From contig NZ_BMMU01000036.1 in the NCBI RefSeq assembly GCF_014646095.1, forward strand, positions 1 through 64,000: a stretch of 64,000 nt of DNA, written 5' to 3'. Position numbers and translations under genes: made by a program. The stretch is from Streptomyces lacrimifluminis (GTDB taxonomy: Bacteria; Actinomycetota; Actinomycetes; Streptomycetales; Streptomycetaceae). Positions 8,294 through 17,639 of this stretch are shown one piece after another; the first letter of the stretch is position 1, and the number at the start of each line of letters is the position of its first letter. The notes under the pieces are model-generated. The model saw only the letters and a list, made by a program, of their open reading frames with translations, was not told the origin of the DNA and did not search any database.

Positions 8294-8614
8294 CGTCGCC
8301 CCGTCCGCCGGTCTGGACGGCCGCCAGGACGGCGCCGGCGGGCCGGCGCCATCCTGAACTGCCCGCACTGCGATCAGCCCGTCACCAGCGTCGCCCTGCT
8401 GGCCACCCCGGAAGCGGCCCGTCCCACCATCGCCAGCAGAGATCGCGAGATCACCTCCCTGCGGCGGACTCCGTGAGCACCGCGGGCAACGACTTCGCCT
8501 GACCGTCACCGATCAACAGGGCCCGGCGACCTTCGGGCGCTGGGCCCTCACACGCGCTCTTCACTCCCCACATTCCCCACACGCTTCAAGGCGTGTCCGC
8601 GTACTCCTTGAAGT
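8294..8614. other. Short zinc-ribbon-like coding fragment and spacer
   Basis: In one plus frame about 8352-8476 reads 'AILNCPHCDQPVTSVALLAT' and stays open to a stop at 8474-8476, with a CxxC pair and coding-like codon use. No start with a ribosome site was found and no second CxxC, so it is at best a fragment. The rest holds nothing recognised up to the IS left end. Confidence 0.3.
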
Positions 8615-10216
8615 GGCTCTGGCAAGATTTTCGTAGGCGTAGATCATCTGGGGGCCGTGGTCGGCCGGTCCGCGTAACGGCGGCGGAGATGAGCGATCAG
8701 GACGACGCGGTGGCGCAGGAGCGGAACGCCGGCGCGTCCTGCCATCCGGCGTTTTTGGAGTTCGACGTCGGGGAGGCGGCCTTCGTTGACGCCGGAGTTG
8801 TAGGTGGTGATGATCCCCTGGGCGACGGCGTGCTGGTCCTCGCGCCGGCCTCCGGCGATACCGGCAAGAGGTGGCAGTCCACTGCGGGAGAGCTCGTCGA
8901 GCCAGGACAGCAAGGGTGCGGCGTCGCGGTTGGCGAGCATGGCGGCGAACCGGCGAACCAGGTCGTGGGCGTGCTTGAGTTCCGGACAGGGCTCGAGGAG
9001 CCGGTGCAGGCGATGGGTGACGTGCAGGCCACGGATGTCCGGGTGGGAGGCGATCCAGCGGGCAGGCTCACGCGGGGACGGCGGGCGCTCGCGGGGCTGG
9101 TTCAGCGGCAGCCCGCGTCGCAGGGGCGCGATGGCCATCTTCACGCGCTGGTAGTGCCCGAGGTCGCCCTTGGCGCGGAGTTCCTGATGGAGGATCATCG
9201 CGTTGTGTTCCCCCTCGTCCCAGCGTTGTTGCAGGTAGTCGCGGTAGGGATCCAGGGTGGACAGCCTGAAACAGCCTTTGGGCGTGCTGTCCGGCTCGTG
9301 TGTCCGCCGCGGCGTTCTCGGTGGTCTTCTCGTCCGGCGCCGGATCGGCCTCTTCGGCCGACGGGAGGGCTGCGGGCAGGCAGCTTCGGTGGGCGGCAGC
9401 GATGTCCTGGACGCGACGTGACAGCCCCTGCCACAGGTGGAAACGGTCGCTGACCTGCACGGCCTCGGGGGCGCCCGCGGAGATGCCCTGCCGGTAGGGC
9501 AGCGAACCGTCACGGCAGACGAAGCCGACGCCGGGATGCTCACGAAGCCAGCGGCTGAGCTGTCCGGCGTCCTGTCCCTCCCACAGCGTGAGGGGCAGAC
9601 GCGTGGTGGCATCAACCAGAAGGGTTCCGTAGGTGTCGCCGTAGAGGGCGAAGTCGTCCACACCCAGCACCCACGGAGTGACCAGGGGCGGCAGCGGCAT
9701 CCGCATCAGCTGCGACAAGACGGTGCACCGCGAGAGCGTGACGTTCAGGACCCGCAGCATCCGGGCCCCACCCCTGCCCGCCAGCAGCACCCCCGCCGCC
9801 TCGACCACCCGCTGCAGCAACGGCGTACGCCGTTGATAACGCACGGTCAAACCCGGTACCTGCTCGGCGAACGGCACCTTTCCGCAAGCGGTGTTCTCGC
9901 AGTACAGACGGAGCACGCTCAGCTCGATCAACAGGGCCCGGTCGCCCAGCGACGCATCACCCAGCCGTCTGACGTATCGCCTGTGACACCACCCGCTCGG
10001 TGCCCCGCAGCTCGTACACGGCGCGGGAACAAGCGACCACGTACGCACACGAACAACCACCACAGGTCCAGAGCCGTCGACCAAAGGAACCGACACGCCC
10101 GCCAAGTGCGGTAACAAGTACGGCAGTTCAACAGAGCACACCCAAAGGCTGCCCGTTACCGGACCGGCCGACCACGGCACCCAGATGATCTCCGCCTACG
10201 AAAATCTTGCAGAGCC
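8615..10216 (-). mobile_element. ISL3-family insertion sequence with about 58-bp inverted ends
   Basis: About 1.6 kb bounded by near-identical inverted repeats at 8615-8673 and 10159-10216. Both begin GGCTCTG and share CAAGATTTTCGTAGGCG and further sequence to GGCCGGTCC; the left copy has one extra G. Enclosed is one frameshifted transposase gene. ISL3 elements normally leave an 8-bp target duplication, but the flanks (CTTGAAGT left, GCGTTCAC right) differ, so one end has been rearranged or the element was left by recombination. Confidence 0.88.
8644..10141 (-). pseudogene. ISL3-family transposase, frameshifted
   Basis: The N-terminal half, from about GTG 10141, holds a zinc-finger-like region ('CTSCGAPSGWCHRR' and 'CENTACGKVPFAEQ') and the start of the DDE domain: 'WVLGVDDFALYGDTYGTLLV' (first Asp) and 'VQVSDRFHLWQGLSRRVQDI' (second Asp). 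The frame is lost near 9300. Another minus frame carries the rest: 'LDPYRDYLQQRWDEGEHNAM', and 'NSGVNEGRLPDVELQKRRM' with the catalytic Glu, ending at 8644. The two halves together make a full-length ISL3 transposase, so the element needs helper transposase unless the shift is a sequence error. Confidence 0.85.
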
Positions 10217-10410
10217 GCGTTCACACGTACGGCGACACCGGCACGTCCGCGACGTCGTCGCCGCGGAGAACCTGACGCCGATCACGTGGACACGGCGGGA
10301 CGGTTTCATGTTCTCCGACGACCCCGCGGACTGGATCGGGTACGACAAGCGGCAGTTCCGGCAGATCCTCGGCCGTCTCACCGGGGTGCAACAATCAAGA
10401 ACCACACCTA
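10217..10410 (+). pseudogene. Unrecognised coding fragment cut by the insertion sequence
   Basis: Immediately right of the IS, the plus frame reads 'RHVRDVVAAENLTPITWTRR', 'DGFMFSDDPADWIGYDKRQF' and 'RQILGRLTG', with clear coding character that then degrades past about 10390. No start is present, so the 5' part was lost at the IS end. I do not recognise the family. Confidence 0.45.
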
Positions 10411-10675
10411 ACGCCACACAGGACCCTGCTGAACTGCTGGACCGGCACCTGCACCACCTGCCACCGCCCTCTGCCCAGAACAGCCCTCACCAGCTCAAAC
10501 CCAAGAACCAGAACATCCTAACGGGGTCCTACTAGACGCCCCCCAGACCATGGGATGGCGATCTCGCAAGACTTGGCTGACCTCGCCGTGAAGCTCCCAC
10601 CCTGCGATTGCGTTTCGTTTTGGTTGGCGCCCGACTCGCGATTCCGTGCCGCTTCCTACCTCACCGGGTGAGCGT
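10411..10675. other. No recognised gene
   Basis: Spacer between the cut fragment and the 3' end of the TetR gene. Locally less GC-rich around 10440-10520. No protein, hairpin or RNA was recognised. Confidence 0.4.
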
Positions 10676-11299
10676 TCAAGAACGCGGAGGCGCGGATGCT
10701 GATGTCCGGACCAGTGCCGGGGCCAGCCAGCGGTTGAGGAAGGTGCGGAGCCGGGTTTCGTCCTGCGGTGGCTCGCTGGGGTGCTGCAGCAGCGACGTCA
10801 GGAGTCGCATGATGATCTCGGCGAGGCCGTTGAGGTCGTCCTCGCTGATACCGGCGGCCGCCCAGTCGACGGGAAAGCGCTGCAGCATCTTGGCGCCGTA
10901 GGCGATGGTGTCCCCGGTGGTGGCGCCGCGGCCGAAGGCGGTGGTGTCTCCCAGTTGCAGCAGAAGGCTCAGGCGTGGCTCGGTCGGGATGGTCCGTACG
11001 CAGAAGACCATGCCTTCGACCACGGCTTCGGCCGGGTCGGTGATCCCTTCCAGGTGCGCGATCATCAGGTCGACGAACGACTCGGCGCCCTGGGCCGCCA
11101 CCTCGCCGATGATGTCGCTGATACGGCCGAAGTGGCGGTAGACGGTCTGGCGGGTGACGCCGAGCTCGCCGGCGACGTCGGACAGGGTCGTCTTCGTGAC
11201 GCCGTGCCTGTCGATGCAGTGGGCGGTCGCGTCGATGATGCGCTGCCGGGCCACCGCGTCCGATGCGGGAGGCCTGCCTCCCCAGCCGTGATGCCCCAT
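10676..11299 (-). CDS. TetR-family transcriptional regulator
   Basis: 207 residues. 'ARQRIIDATAHCIDRHGVTK', then 'TTLSDVAGELGVTRQTVYRH' and 'FGRISDIIGEVAAQGAES' form the N-terminal helix-turn-helix (residues about 18-70); the remainder is the helical ligand-binding domain. It is the last gene of a minus-strand run with the membrane protein (start 12431) and the FAD monooxygenase (start near 13955-13970), separated by only a few bases, so it probably controls that operon. The inverted repeat at 13967-13993 is a candidate site for it. Confidence 0.88.
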   Translation of the reverse strand: MGHHGWGGRPPASDAVARQRIIDATAHCIDRHGVTKTTLSDVAGELGVTRQTVYRHFGRISDIIGEVAAQGAESFVDLMIAHLEGITDPAEAVVEGMVFCVRTIPTEPRLSLLLQLGDTTAFGRGATTGDTIAYGAKMLQRFPVDWAAAGISEDDLNGLAEIIMRLLTSLLQHPSEPPQDETRLRTFLNRWLAPALVRTSASAPPRS

Positions 11300-11303
11300 G
11301 GTC

Positions 11304-12431
11304 TTAGGATCGCACAGGCTCTGTGGTCCGTCGGGACGTGGTCGCGCGGAGTACGGCCACGATGAGCCCGGTTGCGGCTACGGTGCACAGCATGGTGTAC
11401 CACAGGCTGCCGATCGGCGTGCCCTGCTCGGTGATGCCCTTGGTCGCCGCGAAGTAGGCCGGCAATGCGAGCAGCCATAGGACGATGTGGACGCCGAGGT
11501 ACAGCGCCGGATAGATCCGCGCGAACAGCGGCGATGCCACCGGAGCCGGATCTGTTCGCCGCGCGCGCCAGGCGTCCGCGAGAAGGCAGAGGCCGACGAT
11601 CCAGACCAGGGCGAGCTCGGCCCCAAGGATGGCCTGCTGGATCCCAAGGTGGTCACCACCACGGAAGACGTTGCTGGGGACGCCAGCGACCGCCATCGCC
11701 AACGGCGTCAGGGCGCCGGCGGCCACGGTGCGCAGGATGGTCTGCCGGCCGGTGAGCTTGCCGCGGCCGTCCTTCGCGCCGACCAGCCGGACGACGAGGT
11801 AGGTCATCGCGCCGAAGGACACGGAGGCGAACAGGAACATGCTGTTCATCGGGACCGCGGCGAGCGCCGGTTCGTTGATCATCTCGTTGCCGGGGTTCCA
11901 GGCCCACCACTTCAGCTGAGGTCCGAGCTGATCGAAGATCTCGTAGAACGCCTGGCAGGTGAACGCGACCGCCAGCGAACCGAGAAGGAGTCCACGTCGC
12001 GCGAAGACACCGAGAGCGCGGACCACCTCGTAGGCGAGTTGCGACAGCGCCGGATAGAAGGCCACGATGTAGAGCGGCAGCCGGTCGTACATGAACTGCA
12101 CGGTGAACGCGTTGTGGGAGAAAATGAACCCGACGTGCTCCTCCAGGCCGAACCAGCCCGGAAAGTAGAGCGGCGGCTCGATCACCGCCAGGTAGACGAG
12201 CGAGGCGAACCACAGAGAGATGTTGACCGGGTCGCCGTCGCGCCGCCACCGCCGCCACGCATGGACGAGGGCGAACACCGCACCGCCGATGATGAGCAGC
12301 TCAAGGAACGGCATGGTGCCGTTCTCGAGACCGAACGGGTTCCGGAAGTCCACGATGGGATCGGCGTCATGGCAGGAGAAGCCGAGCTGTCCGGCGAGGC
12401 GCTCGGCCGCTGAATCGCATGAAGAGCTCAT
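11304..12431 (-). CDS. Polytopic membrane protein of unknown function
   Basis: 375 residues with about eight to nine hydrophobic segments: for example 'FLELLIIGGAVFALVHAW', 'LYIVAFYPALSQLAYEVVRA', 'GLLLGSLAVAFTCQAFYEIF', 'SMFLFASVSFGAMTYLVVRL' and 'YLGVHIVLWLLALPAYFAAT'. The central 'LGPQLKWWAWNPGN' loop faces one side and may be conserved. No known transporter motif. It sits between the FAD monooxygenase and the TetR gene with almost no spacing, so it probably handles the same substrate or product, perhaps as a membrane partner. Function not assigned. Confidence 0.7.
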   Translation of the reverse strand: MSSSCDSAAERLAGQLGFSCHDADPIVDFRNPFGLENGTMPFLELLIIGGAVFALVHAWRRWRRDGDPVNISLWFASLVYLAVIEPPLYFPGWFGLEEHVGFIFSHNAFTVQFMYDRLPLYIVAFYPALSQLAYEVVRALGVFARRGLLLGSLAVAFTCQAFYEIFDQLGPQLKWWAWNPGNEMINEPALAAVPMNSMFLFASVSFGAMTYLVVRLVGAKDGRGKLTGRQTILRTVAAGALTPLAMAVAGVPSNVFRGGDHLGIQQAILGAELALVWIVGLCLLADAWRARRTDPAPVASPLFARIYPALYLGVHIVLWLLALPAYFAATKGITEQGTPIGSLWYTMLCTVAATGLIVAVLRATTSRRTTEPVRS

Positions 12432-12446
12432 TTCTCGCTCCTCGGG

Positions 12447-13970
12447 TCAGTCATTGACGAGGCCGGTCTCGGCGTACGGCGAGCTGCCGGCGCGGGTCTG
12501 GCCGGTGAAGTCGGTGCCGGGCGGATCCTGCTGGTCGTCGAACCCGCCGGGCACGACCGTGCGTCCGAGCCGCTGACGCACCTTGTAGCGCGCGATGCCG
12601 AACCAGAACCGCACATCGGTGGTCATCTCCCTGAGCGACATGTCGAGGTTGAAGACCTGGGCGAACGTCCGCTCGACGTAGGCGTCCTCGCGACTCGTGG
12701 CGTTGATGGCGTTGAAGACCGGCCAGCTGAGGCGCGCGGCCAGCTTGCGGCGCCAGGGAGCGACGACCTCACTCCCGGTCGCGAATTCATATGCCTGGTC
12801 ACGGGCCATCGCAAGCATCCAGGGCACGTCGAGTGACCTCTTCTGCCGGGTGAGGAACTCGCGGAAGAAAGCGAGGTCGAGGACGTCGTGGCCGTGCAGT
12901 ACCTCGGCGAGGATGAGCGCGGAGCGGGCCGCCGAGCTCATCCCCTGGGCGTAGAACGGGTTGAACGCGCAGATCGAGTCACCGACGCAGACCAGCCCGA
13001 GCGGGGGCTGGTCGAGCAGGTCGAAGCGGCGCCACTTGTTGCCGGTCGAACGAGTGAGGTGCACCCCGGAGGTCGGAGTGCAGGCGCGCGTCGCCCGCCC
13101 GAAGGACCTGGCCCGCACGCGGTCCGCCGCGGCCTCGAAGGCGTCGACCTCGCGCGGCATCCGGATGCCCCACGCCCCCATGCACACGATGGCGCGGTTC
13201 CCCTCGATCGGGAAGAAGTTGCTGAGGAACTCGTGTTCCTCGGGATGATCGCCGGTGTCCTGGGTCGGAGTGATGACCAGGTGCTTCCACCACCAAGCCT
13301 GTGGACGCTGATCGGTGGGCGGCAGGTCGTACCACCGCGACGTGTAGGTGACCTTGGCGTCGAGAGTCTTCTCCGGCGGCGCCGGCCATCCCGCCCTGCT
13401 CAGCCAGTCGGCGACGGAGGAGCCGCGCCCCAGCGCGTCAACGACCAGGTCGGCGGACAGGTGGCCCGAGTCGTTGCCCGCGCGGTACTCGACTCCATCG
13501 ACGCGCCCGCGCGCGGTGCCGCCCCTGGTGGAACGAAGTCCGGTGACGGTCACGCCCTCGCGGATCTCGATGGCCGGGAGCTCGCGCACCTTGTCGCGCA
13601 GGACCCGCTCGATGAGCACGCGGGAGCTGTAGACCATCGTCATCGACCCGGCCTTGCGCGGGGCCCAGCCGGCGTGCTCGCAGTACGCCGCGTCCATCGC
13701 CGGCATCAGGCGCATCCCGCCCGCGGCGATCAGTGCCTCCTCGAACCCAGGAAAGATCTCGCCAATCGCGCGACGCCCGGAGTTGAGGAGGAAGTGCGGG
13801 TGCTTGCTCTGCGGCACGCCCCGCCGATGCTGTGCGTCCGGCGGGAGCCTGTCCCGTTCCAGGACGATCACCTCGTCGAAATGCCTCGCGAGCACTCCCG
13901 CGGCGCACAGCCCCGCCACGCTACCGCCGAGCACCACGGCCGTCTTTCCCCGCACGACGTCTCCATTCAT
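12447..13970 (-). CDS. FAD-dependent monooxygenase / geranylgeranyl reductase-like flavoprotein
   Basis: About 505 residues with an N-terminal dinucleotide-binding site 'KTAVVLGGSVAGLCAAGVLA' and the second FAD motif 'PLGLVCVGDSICAFNPFYAQ' followed by 'GMSSAARSALILAEVL'. This is the class A flavoprotein monooxygenase architecture, close to the tryptophan-halogenase/geranylgeranyl-reductase branch; the halogenase Trp-x-Trp-x-Ile-Pro motif is not seen, so oxygenation or reduction is more likely than halogenation. Start choices are ATG 13970 ('MNGDVVRGKTAVVLGG') or GTG 13955, the latter with GGAG five bases upstream; the frame open to 14027 is not supported. First gene of the operon ending in TetR. 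Confidence 0.8.
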   Translation of the reverse strand: MNGDVVRGKTAVVLGGSVAGLCAAGVLARHFDEVIVLERDRLPPDAQHRRGVPQSKHPHFLLNSGRRAIGEIFPGFEEALIAAGGMRLMPAMDAAYCEHAGWAPRKAGSMTMVYSSRVLIERVLRDKVRELPAIEIREGVTVTGLRSTRGGTARGRVDGVEYRAGNDSGHLSADLVVDALGRGSSVADWLSRAGWPAPPEKTLDAKVTYTSRWYDLPPTDQRPQAWWWKHLVITPTQDTGDHPEEHEFLSNFFPIEGNRAIVCMGAWGIRMPREVDAFEAAADRVRARSFGRATRACTPTSGVHLTRSTGNKWRRFDLLDQPPLGLVCVGDSICAFNPFYAQGMSSAARSALILAEVLHGHDVLDLAFFREFLTRQKRSLDVPWMLAMARDQAYEFATGSEVVAPWRRKLAARLSWPVFNAINATSREDAYVERTFAQVFNLDMSLREMTTDVRFWFGIARYKVRQRLGRTVVPGGFDDQQDPPGTDFTGQTRAGSSPYAETGLVND

Positions 13971-13993
13971 ACACATAATGGCTGAATGTATGA
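13967..13993. promoter_or_regulatory. Inverted repeat TCATACA...TGTATGA before the monooxygenase
   Basis: Arms at 13967-13973 and 13987-13993, perfect over 7 bp, overlapping the ATG start candidate and lying where a repressor would block transcription of the monooxygenase-membrane protein-TetR operon. Candidate TetR operator; no -35/-10 assigned. Confidence 0.5.
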
Positions 13994-14027
13994 CCGGAGG
14001 GGAAGATAACAGGTACGGTCTGAACAT

Positions 14028-15139
14028 GCCACCCCTTCCGCGAGACGTCGGGGCCGGCGAAGTGACCTCCCATGGTCCAGCCGGGGCAACCGCCAGCTGG
14101 GACGCCCACGTGGCCTTCGGTGCAGGGAGTCTCCCGCCGCTCCGCTTCCGGTCGGCATCGTCGAGGCAGAAGAACCGCTCACGCTCGGTCCCGGGTCGGC
14201 TCGTCGGCGAACTTCCCGTACGCCGAGGCCTTCATCTGTACGCGATCCGGAAGTGTCAGGGACGTTCGCCACGAAGGCCCGGTGAAGTGTCACGTTCTCG
14301 TGGCTGACAGCCGGTGGTGACCATTGACCGTGACGGTCGTTTCCCCGCCCGAGCAGCCAACGGGTGGGGAGGTCGGGATGTACGCGCGTCAGGTGGTGGG
14401 GACGGGAGCGCGTCGGGTCGGGGGCCCTCGCCGCCGCGGCCATTACTGCTGCAGTGCTGCCGGCCCGGTGGTGGATGACATCCCGCCACACTGCCGGCCG
14501 TGCTCACCGGCACGAAACTGCCCTCGCCGGGGACGATCGAAGCGGCGAGTTCCTCTCGGCGATGCCCGACGCCGCCTCCGACCACGCGCTGCGTGAGGCC
14601 GAAGAGCACCTCAGCGGGCACTGGAACCATCCGAGGTCGCTCTATCCGTCTCTCCCCGAGGACACCGCGCCCCACTGACCCGCAGCAGATGACGGACGAA
14701 GACAGCACCCGTCGTAGGCCCGCAGCTTGAGCGGGTGCTCTGCGGCGGGCGACCGGCTGAGGAGCCGGCCGCGGTTCCTTGCCCGTGAGCGGCAGCAACG
14801 CCCACGTAGGGGGCGGTTGTGCTGCGCGCTCGCCGTCGGAACCAGGTCGCCTGCCTGCCGGACGGCTGCCGGATGGCCGAAGCCTTGGAAAGCCGCCCGC
14901 AGCCGCAGCACCCGGATATGCCGCGCCGGCGACCCGTCGATACCTGGCTCGCTGCTGGCTGACTGCGCCTGGGAACCCGTGCGCGGGACGAGGGGCACAT
15001 GGCGCCTGGTCCTGGAATGGCGTGCCGGCCGTTGCGGGCGCAGTCCGCCCGAGCAGCCATTCTTCATAGCGCCCAGAGCCAGGACGAGGCACGTCAGGCT
15101 GGGGGCCAGCAGAAAGGCGGCGAAGACCACGACGGTTCG
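14028..15139. other. No recognised gene
   Basis: More than 1.1 kb without a convincing gene. Several frames are open on both strands, but they are Arg-, Pro- and Ser-rich shadows. A minus frame beginning at 15181 has one hydrophobic stretch ('TVVVFAAFLLAPSLTCLVLA') and soon loses protein character; it overlaps the CorA remnant. Probably old, decayed DNA. Confidence 0.4.
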
Positions 15140-15630
15140 GATCCGCAGATGCTGCGGTTCGGGCCCGTTGCCGCGCTGCACGGCGTCCTGGGCACGGTGG
15201 GCGACTCCTACACCGAGGCCGCCGTCCAGGTCCGTACCAACCTGACCGTGCTGGGGCGGAGCGTGTTCTCTCCGGAGCGCGAGGACTCACGGAGGGCATC
15301 TACTCCCTCAAACGGGAGGTCCTGGATTTCCGTGACGCCGTCCAGCCCCTGGTCCCGGTGGTGCAGGCCTCGCCGGCCTGCACGCGGGGTGGCCCGAGGA
15401 GATGTTGCCGCACTTCCGCGACGTCGCCGACCATCTGCGCCGCACCGACACCGAGGTGCGCTCCCTGGACGAGCTGCTCAACTCCGTCCTCGACGCCCAC
15501 CTCGCACGGGTGGGCACCTGGCAGAACGACGACATGCGCCGCATCTCCGCCTGGGCCGCGATCCCTGGCCACCCCCACCCTCGTGGCCAGGATCTACGGC
15601 ATGAACTTCGCCCACATGCCGGATCTGAGA
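15140..15630 (+). pseudogene. corA: Decayed CorA-type magnesium/cobalt transporter gene
   Basis: Pieces of a CorA C-terminal half are spread over three plus frames: 'GVLGTVGDSYTEAAVQVRTN' and 'LTVLGRSVFSPERED'; then 'IYSLKREVLDFRDAVQPLVP'; then 'EEMLPHFRDVADHLRRTDTE' and 'LDELLNSVLDAHLARVGTWQ'; then 'TLVARIYGMNFAHMPDL', which holds the signature Gly-Met-Asn. At least three frameshifts separate them. The 5' half and the last membrane helix are missing; the right end runs into an IS5-type remnant at about 15630. Non-functional. Confidence 0.8.
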
Positions 15631-15746
15631 CTTTCCCAACCTGGTTGCGTAGCACGTCGGTTGGCTGAGGGCGGTGTTGAGGCAAAGGTGAAGCTCCTGG
15701 TAGATGGGTGGTCGACCAAGATCAACCTGCCTGCCCGAAGCTGCGC

Positions 15747-16120
15747 ATGCTTGTCTACCCATCGGTGATCGATCTGTCCACCTCGACCCTGCGCTGCCTG
15801 TCCGACCTGCTGAGGGCCCGGCGGCGTGAGCGCGGCACGCGCTGGCGCCGCCTGACCGCGGACCGACAGGCTCTGCCCGCGCTGACCCATCTGCGCTGCG
15901 GGCACACGTACGCCCAGCTCGCGGTCGGCTTCCGGGTCGGGCTGGCCACCGTCTACCGGTACATCGTCGAGGCGGTTGAAGTCCTGGCCGCCTTTGCCCC
16001 CACCCTCCAGCAGGCCATGACCGTCGCCGCCAACAAGGCATTCGTGATCCTGGACGGCACCCTGCTGCGCATCGACCGCATTGCCGCCGACCGCCCCTAC
16101 TATTCTGGCAAGCACCCTGT
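15747..16120 (+). pseudogene. Truncated IS5-family transposase
   Basis: From ATG 15747: 'MLVYPSVIDLSTSTLRCLSD', 'LLRARRRERGTRWRRLTADR', 'HTYAQLAVGFRVGLATVYRY', 'FVILDGTLLRIDRIAADRPY' and 'YSGKHP', then the frame departs from the family. The first catalytic Asp ('LDGTLL') is present and the rest of the DDE domain is gone. Likely the element that interrupted corA; its left end would be near 15630, and its right end is lost. Confidence 0.8.
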
Positions 16121-16549
16121 TCGAATTTCTTGCCACACGGACACGCCTCCGGAGCAGCTGACCAGCTGTGGTCGGGGTTGCGGCACGGCGGGACCCATGG
16201 TCGGGGTCGTGGTCGGCCCCGGCCGCCGCGACAGGCCGAGCGGGCGCGGACGGCCGTGGGCCCGTCCTCGAACGCGGTGTCTGTCAGCGGTGCGTGGGCC
16301 GCGTCGACTCAGCTTCCAGGCAATAGCGCACAGGGGGTAGCGTCGCGCACGTCGAGATCTTCCGGATGGGCAGTGTGAGAACTTCCATCCCCGAGAGACC
16401 TCGACCTCTACCCGGCCCTCGACGCGCCGGCCACGGCTGCCCGGACCGACGTCACACTCCGTACACCCTCAACTGTGAAGAGCCGGATCGACAGTGGGAG
16501 GGTGAGGTCATGCGCCGGCCAGCCACCTGTTTCGCCCAGGAGGTGCGGT
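16121..16549. other. No recognised gene
   Basis: Spacer between the truncated IS5 and the IS3 remnant. No frame shows protein character and no hairpin of note was seen. Confidence 0.4.
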
Positions 16550-16850
16550 GAAGACCCGCCGCTGGCACTTCATCTGCCGGCACCGTGCCGGCTTCGGCAC
16601 CAGCGACCGAGCGCCAGGCGGCCGAGGACAAGGCAACCGAGAGATCCGCGCCATTCACGCCGAACACCACGGTGCCTACGGCGTCCCGGGCGTGCATGCC
16701 CGAACTCCGCTGGCCGAAGATCAACGGCAAGCGGGTTGCTCGGCTGCTGCGCGTCAACCACATTGTCGGCCGCCACCTGCGGCGTAGGAGCGCACCACGA
16801 TCGCGGACAAGACCGCACCGCCCGCTCTGGACCTGCTGATGCGCGATTGA
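16550..16850 (+). pseudogene. IS3-family transposase (OrfB) remnant
   Basis: Three plus frames in sequence give 'REIRAIHAEHHGAYGVPGVH', then 'ELRWPKINGKRVARLLRVNH' with 'IVGRHLRRR', then 'RTTIADKTAPPALDLLMRD' ending near 16850. These are the conserved region just before the rve integrase core of IS3-type OrfB. At least two frameshifts and both ends missing; the integrase domain is absent. Confidence 0.75.
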
Positions 16851-16967
16851 CGGCGCCACGCGAACCGCGCGAATACGGCCGAGGGCAACGAGGCAGGCAC
16901 CGTACAATTTGGACCCGAACGATTGCGTTGCCCCATGCCTTCACAGGCGGCCCTAAGGAGTGTGCCC

Positions 16968-17540
16968 GTGCCCGGCCATCGATCCATCACCGAAGCCGAG
17001 AAACTGGCAGAGGCCAAGCTTGGCGGTATCCCCCTCCGGCATGACCAGATGGCCGTCGTCGCCAACATCTATCGCGCCGCCTCGGCGGTGCGGCAGCACT
17101 TGGAGAATTCCGTGCTGCGCGGCGTCGACCTGACCTGGACCGCCTTCGTGGTTCTCTGGGTCATCTGGGTCTGGGGTGAGTCGGAAACGCGGCACGTGGC
17201 AGAAGAGGCCGGGATCTCCAAGGGCACGCTCACGGGGGTTGCCCGGACGCTGGAAAGGCGTGGGCTTGTACAGAGAGCCGATCACCCCGCCGACGGCAGG
17301 CTGGTGCTTCTCAGCCTGACAGATCAAGGTGAGGAGCTGATGCGGCGCGTCTTTCCGGCGTTCAACGAGGAGGAAGCCTTCGTCACGGGACAGCTCAGCG
17401 ATGAGCAGTGCGGCATCGTCGCTGCCGGGCTGCGTCAGGTGGTGCTGCAGGTGGAGGAGAACGGTGAGACACGCCGCCAGGCTCTCCTGGGCGGTGCGGC
17501 CCCCGCGCCACGTCGTAGCGGCCGCCGCCGCAAGGCGTGA
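16968..17540 (+). CDS. MarR-family transcriptional regulator
   Basis: 190 residues. The core 'MAVVANIYRAASAVRQHLEN', 'LTWTAFVVLWVIWVWGESET', 'VAEEAGISKGTLTGVARTLE' (recognition helix) and 'GLVQRADHPADGRLVLLSLT' (wing) is a complete MarR domain. The start GTG 16968 is preferred because AAGGAG (16955-16960) lies seven bases upstream; the longer frame to 16923 has no such site. It is a single intact gene among remnants, with a candidate terminator just after it. Its target genes are not evident. Confidence 0.87.
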   Translation: MPGHRSITEAEKLAEAKLGGIPLRHDQMAVVANIYRAASAVRQHLENSVLRGVDLTWTAFVVLWVIWVWGESETRHVAEEAGISKGTLTGVARTLERRGLVQRADHPADGRLVLLSLTDQGEELMRRVFPAFNEEEAFVTGQLSDEQCGIVAAGLRQVVLQVEENGETRRQALLGGAAPAPRRSGRRRKA

Positions 17541-17550
17541 GCCCACGCAG

Positions 17551-17578
17551 TCCCCGACCGCTTGCTTCCATCGGGGGA
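17551..17578 (+). terminator. Candidate terminator after the MarR gene
   Basis: Inverted repeat TCCCCGA (17551-17557) and TCGGGGGA (17571-17578), 7 bp with one bulged base, 11 bases after the MarR stop. There is no T-tract. It also lies downstream of the convergent SpoIIE remnant. Confidence 0.45.
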
Positions 17579-17639
17579 TGTGCCGACGGAGAACCGACCG
17601 GCCAGTCGCCCCCCGTCACAGCTCGAATCGCTCGCCTGG

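Noticed and set aside
11487..12413. A 308-residue plus-strand frame opposite the membrane protein
   Set aside because: Charged, without hydrophobic core or family pattern; the minus frame has clear membrane segments and is the real gene.
13555..13985. Halogenase role for the FAD monooxygenase
   Set aside because: The Trp-x-Trp-x-Ile-Pro halogenase motif is not present, so only a general flavoprotein monooxygenase/reductase call is kept.
14642..15181. A minus ORF with one hydrophobic N-terminal stretch
   Set aside because: It overlaps the CorA remnant and loses protein character after 40 residues.
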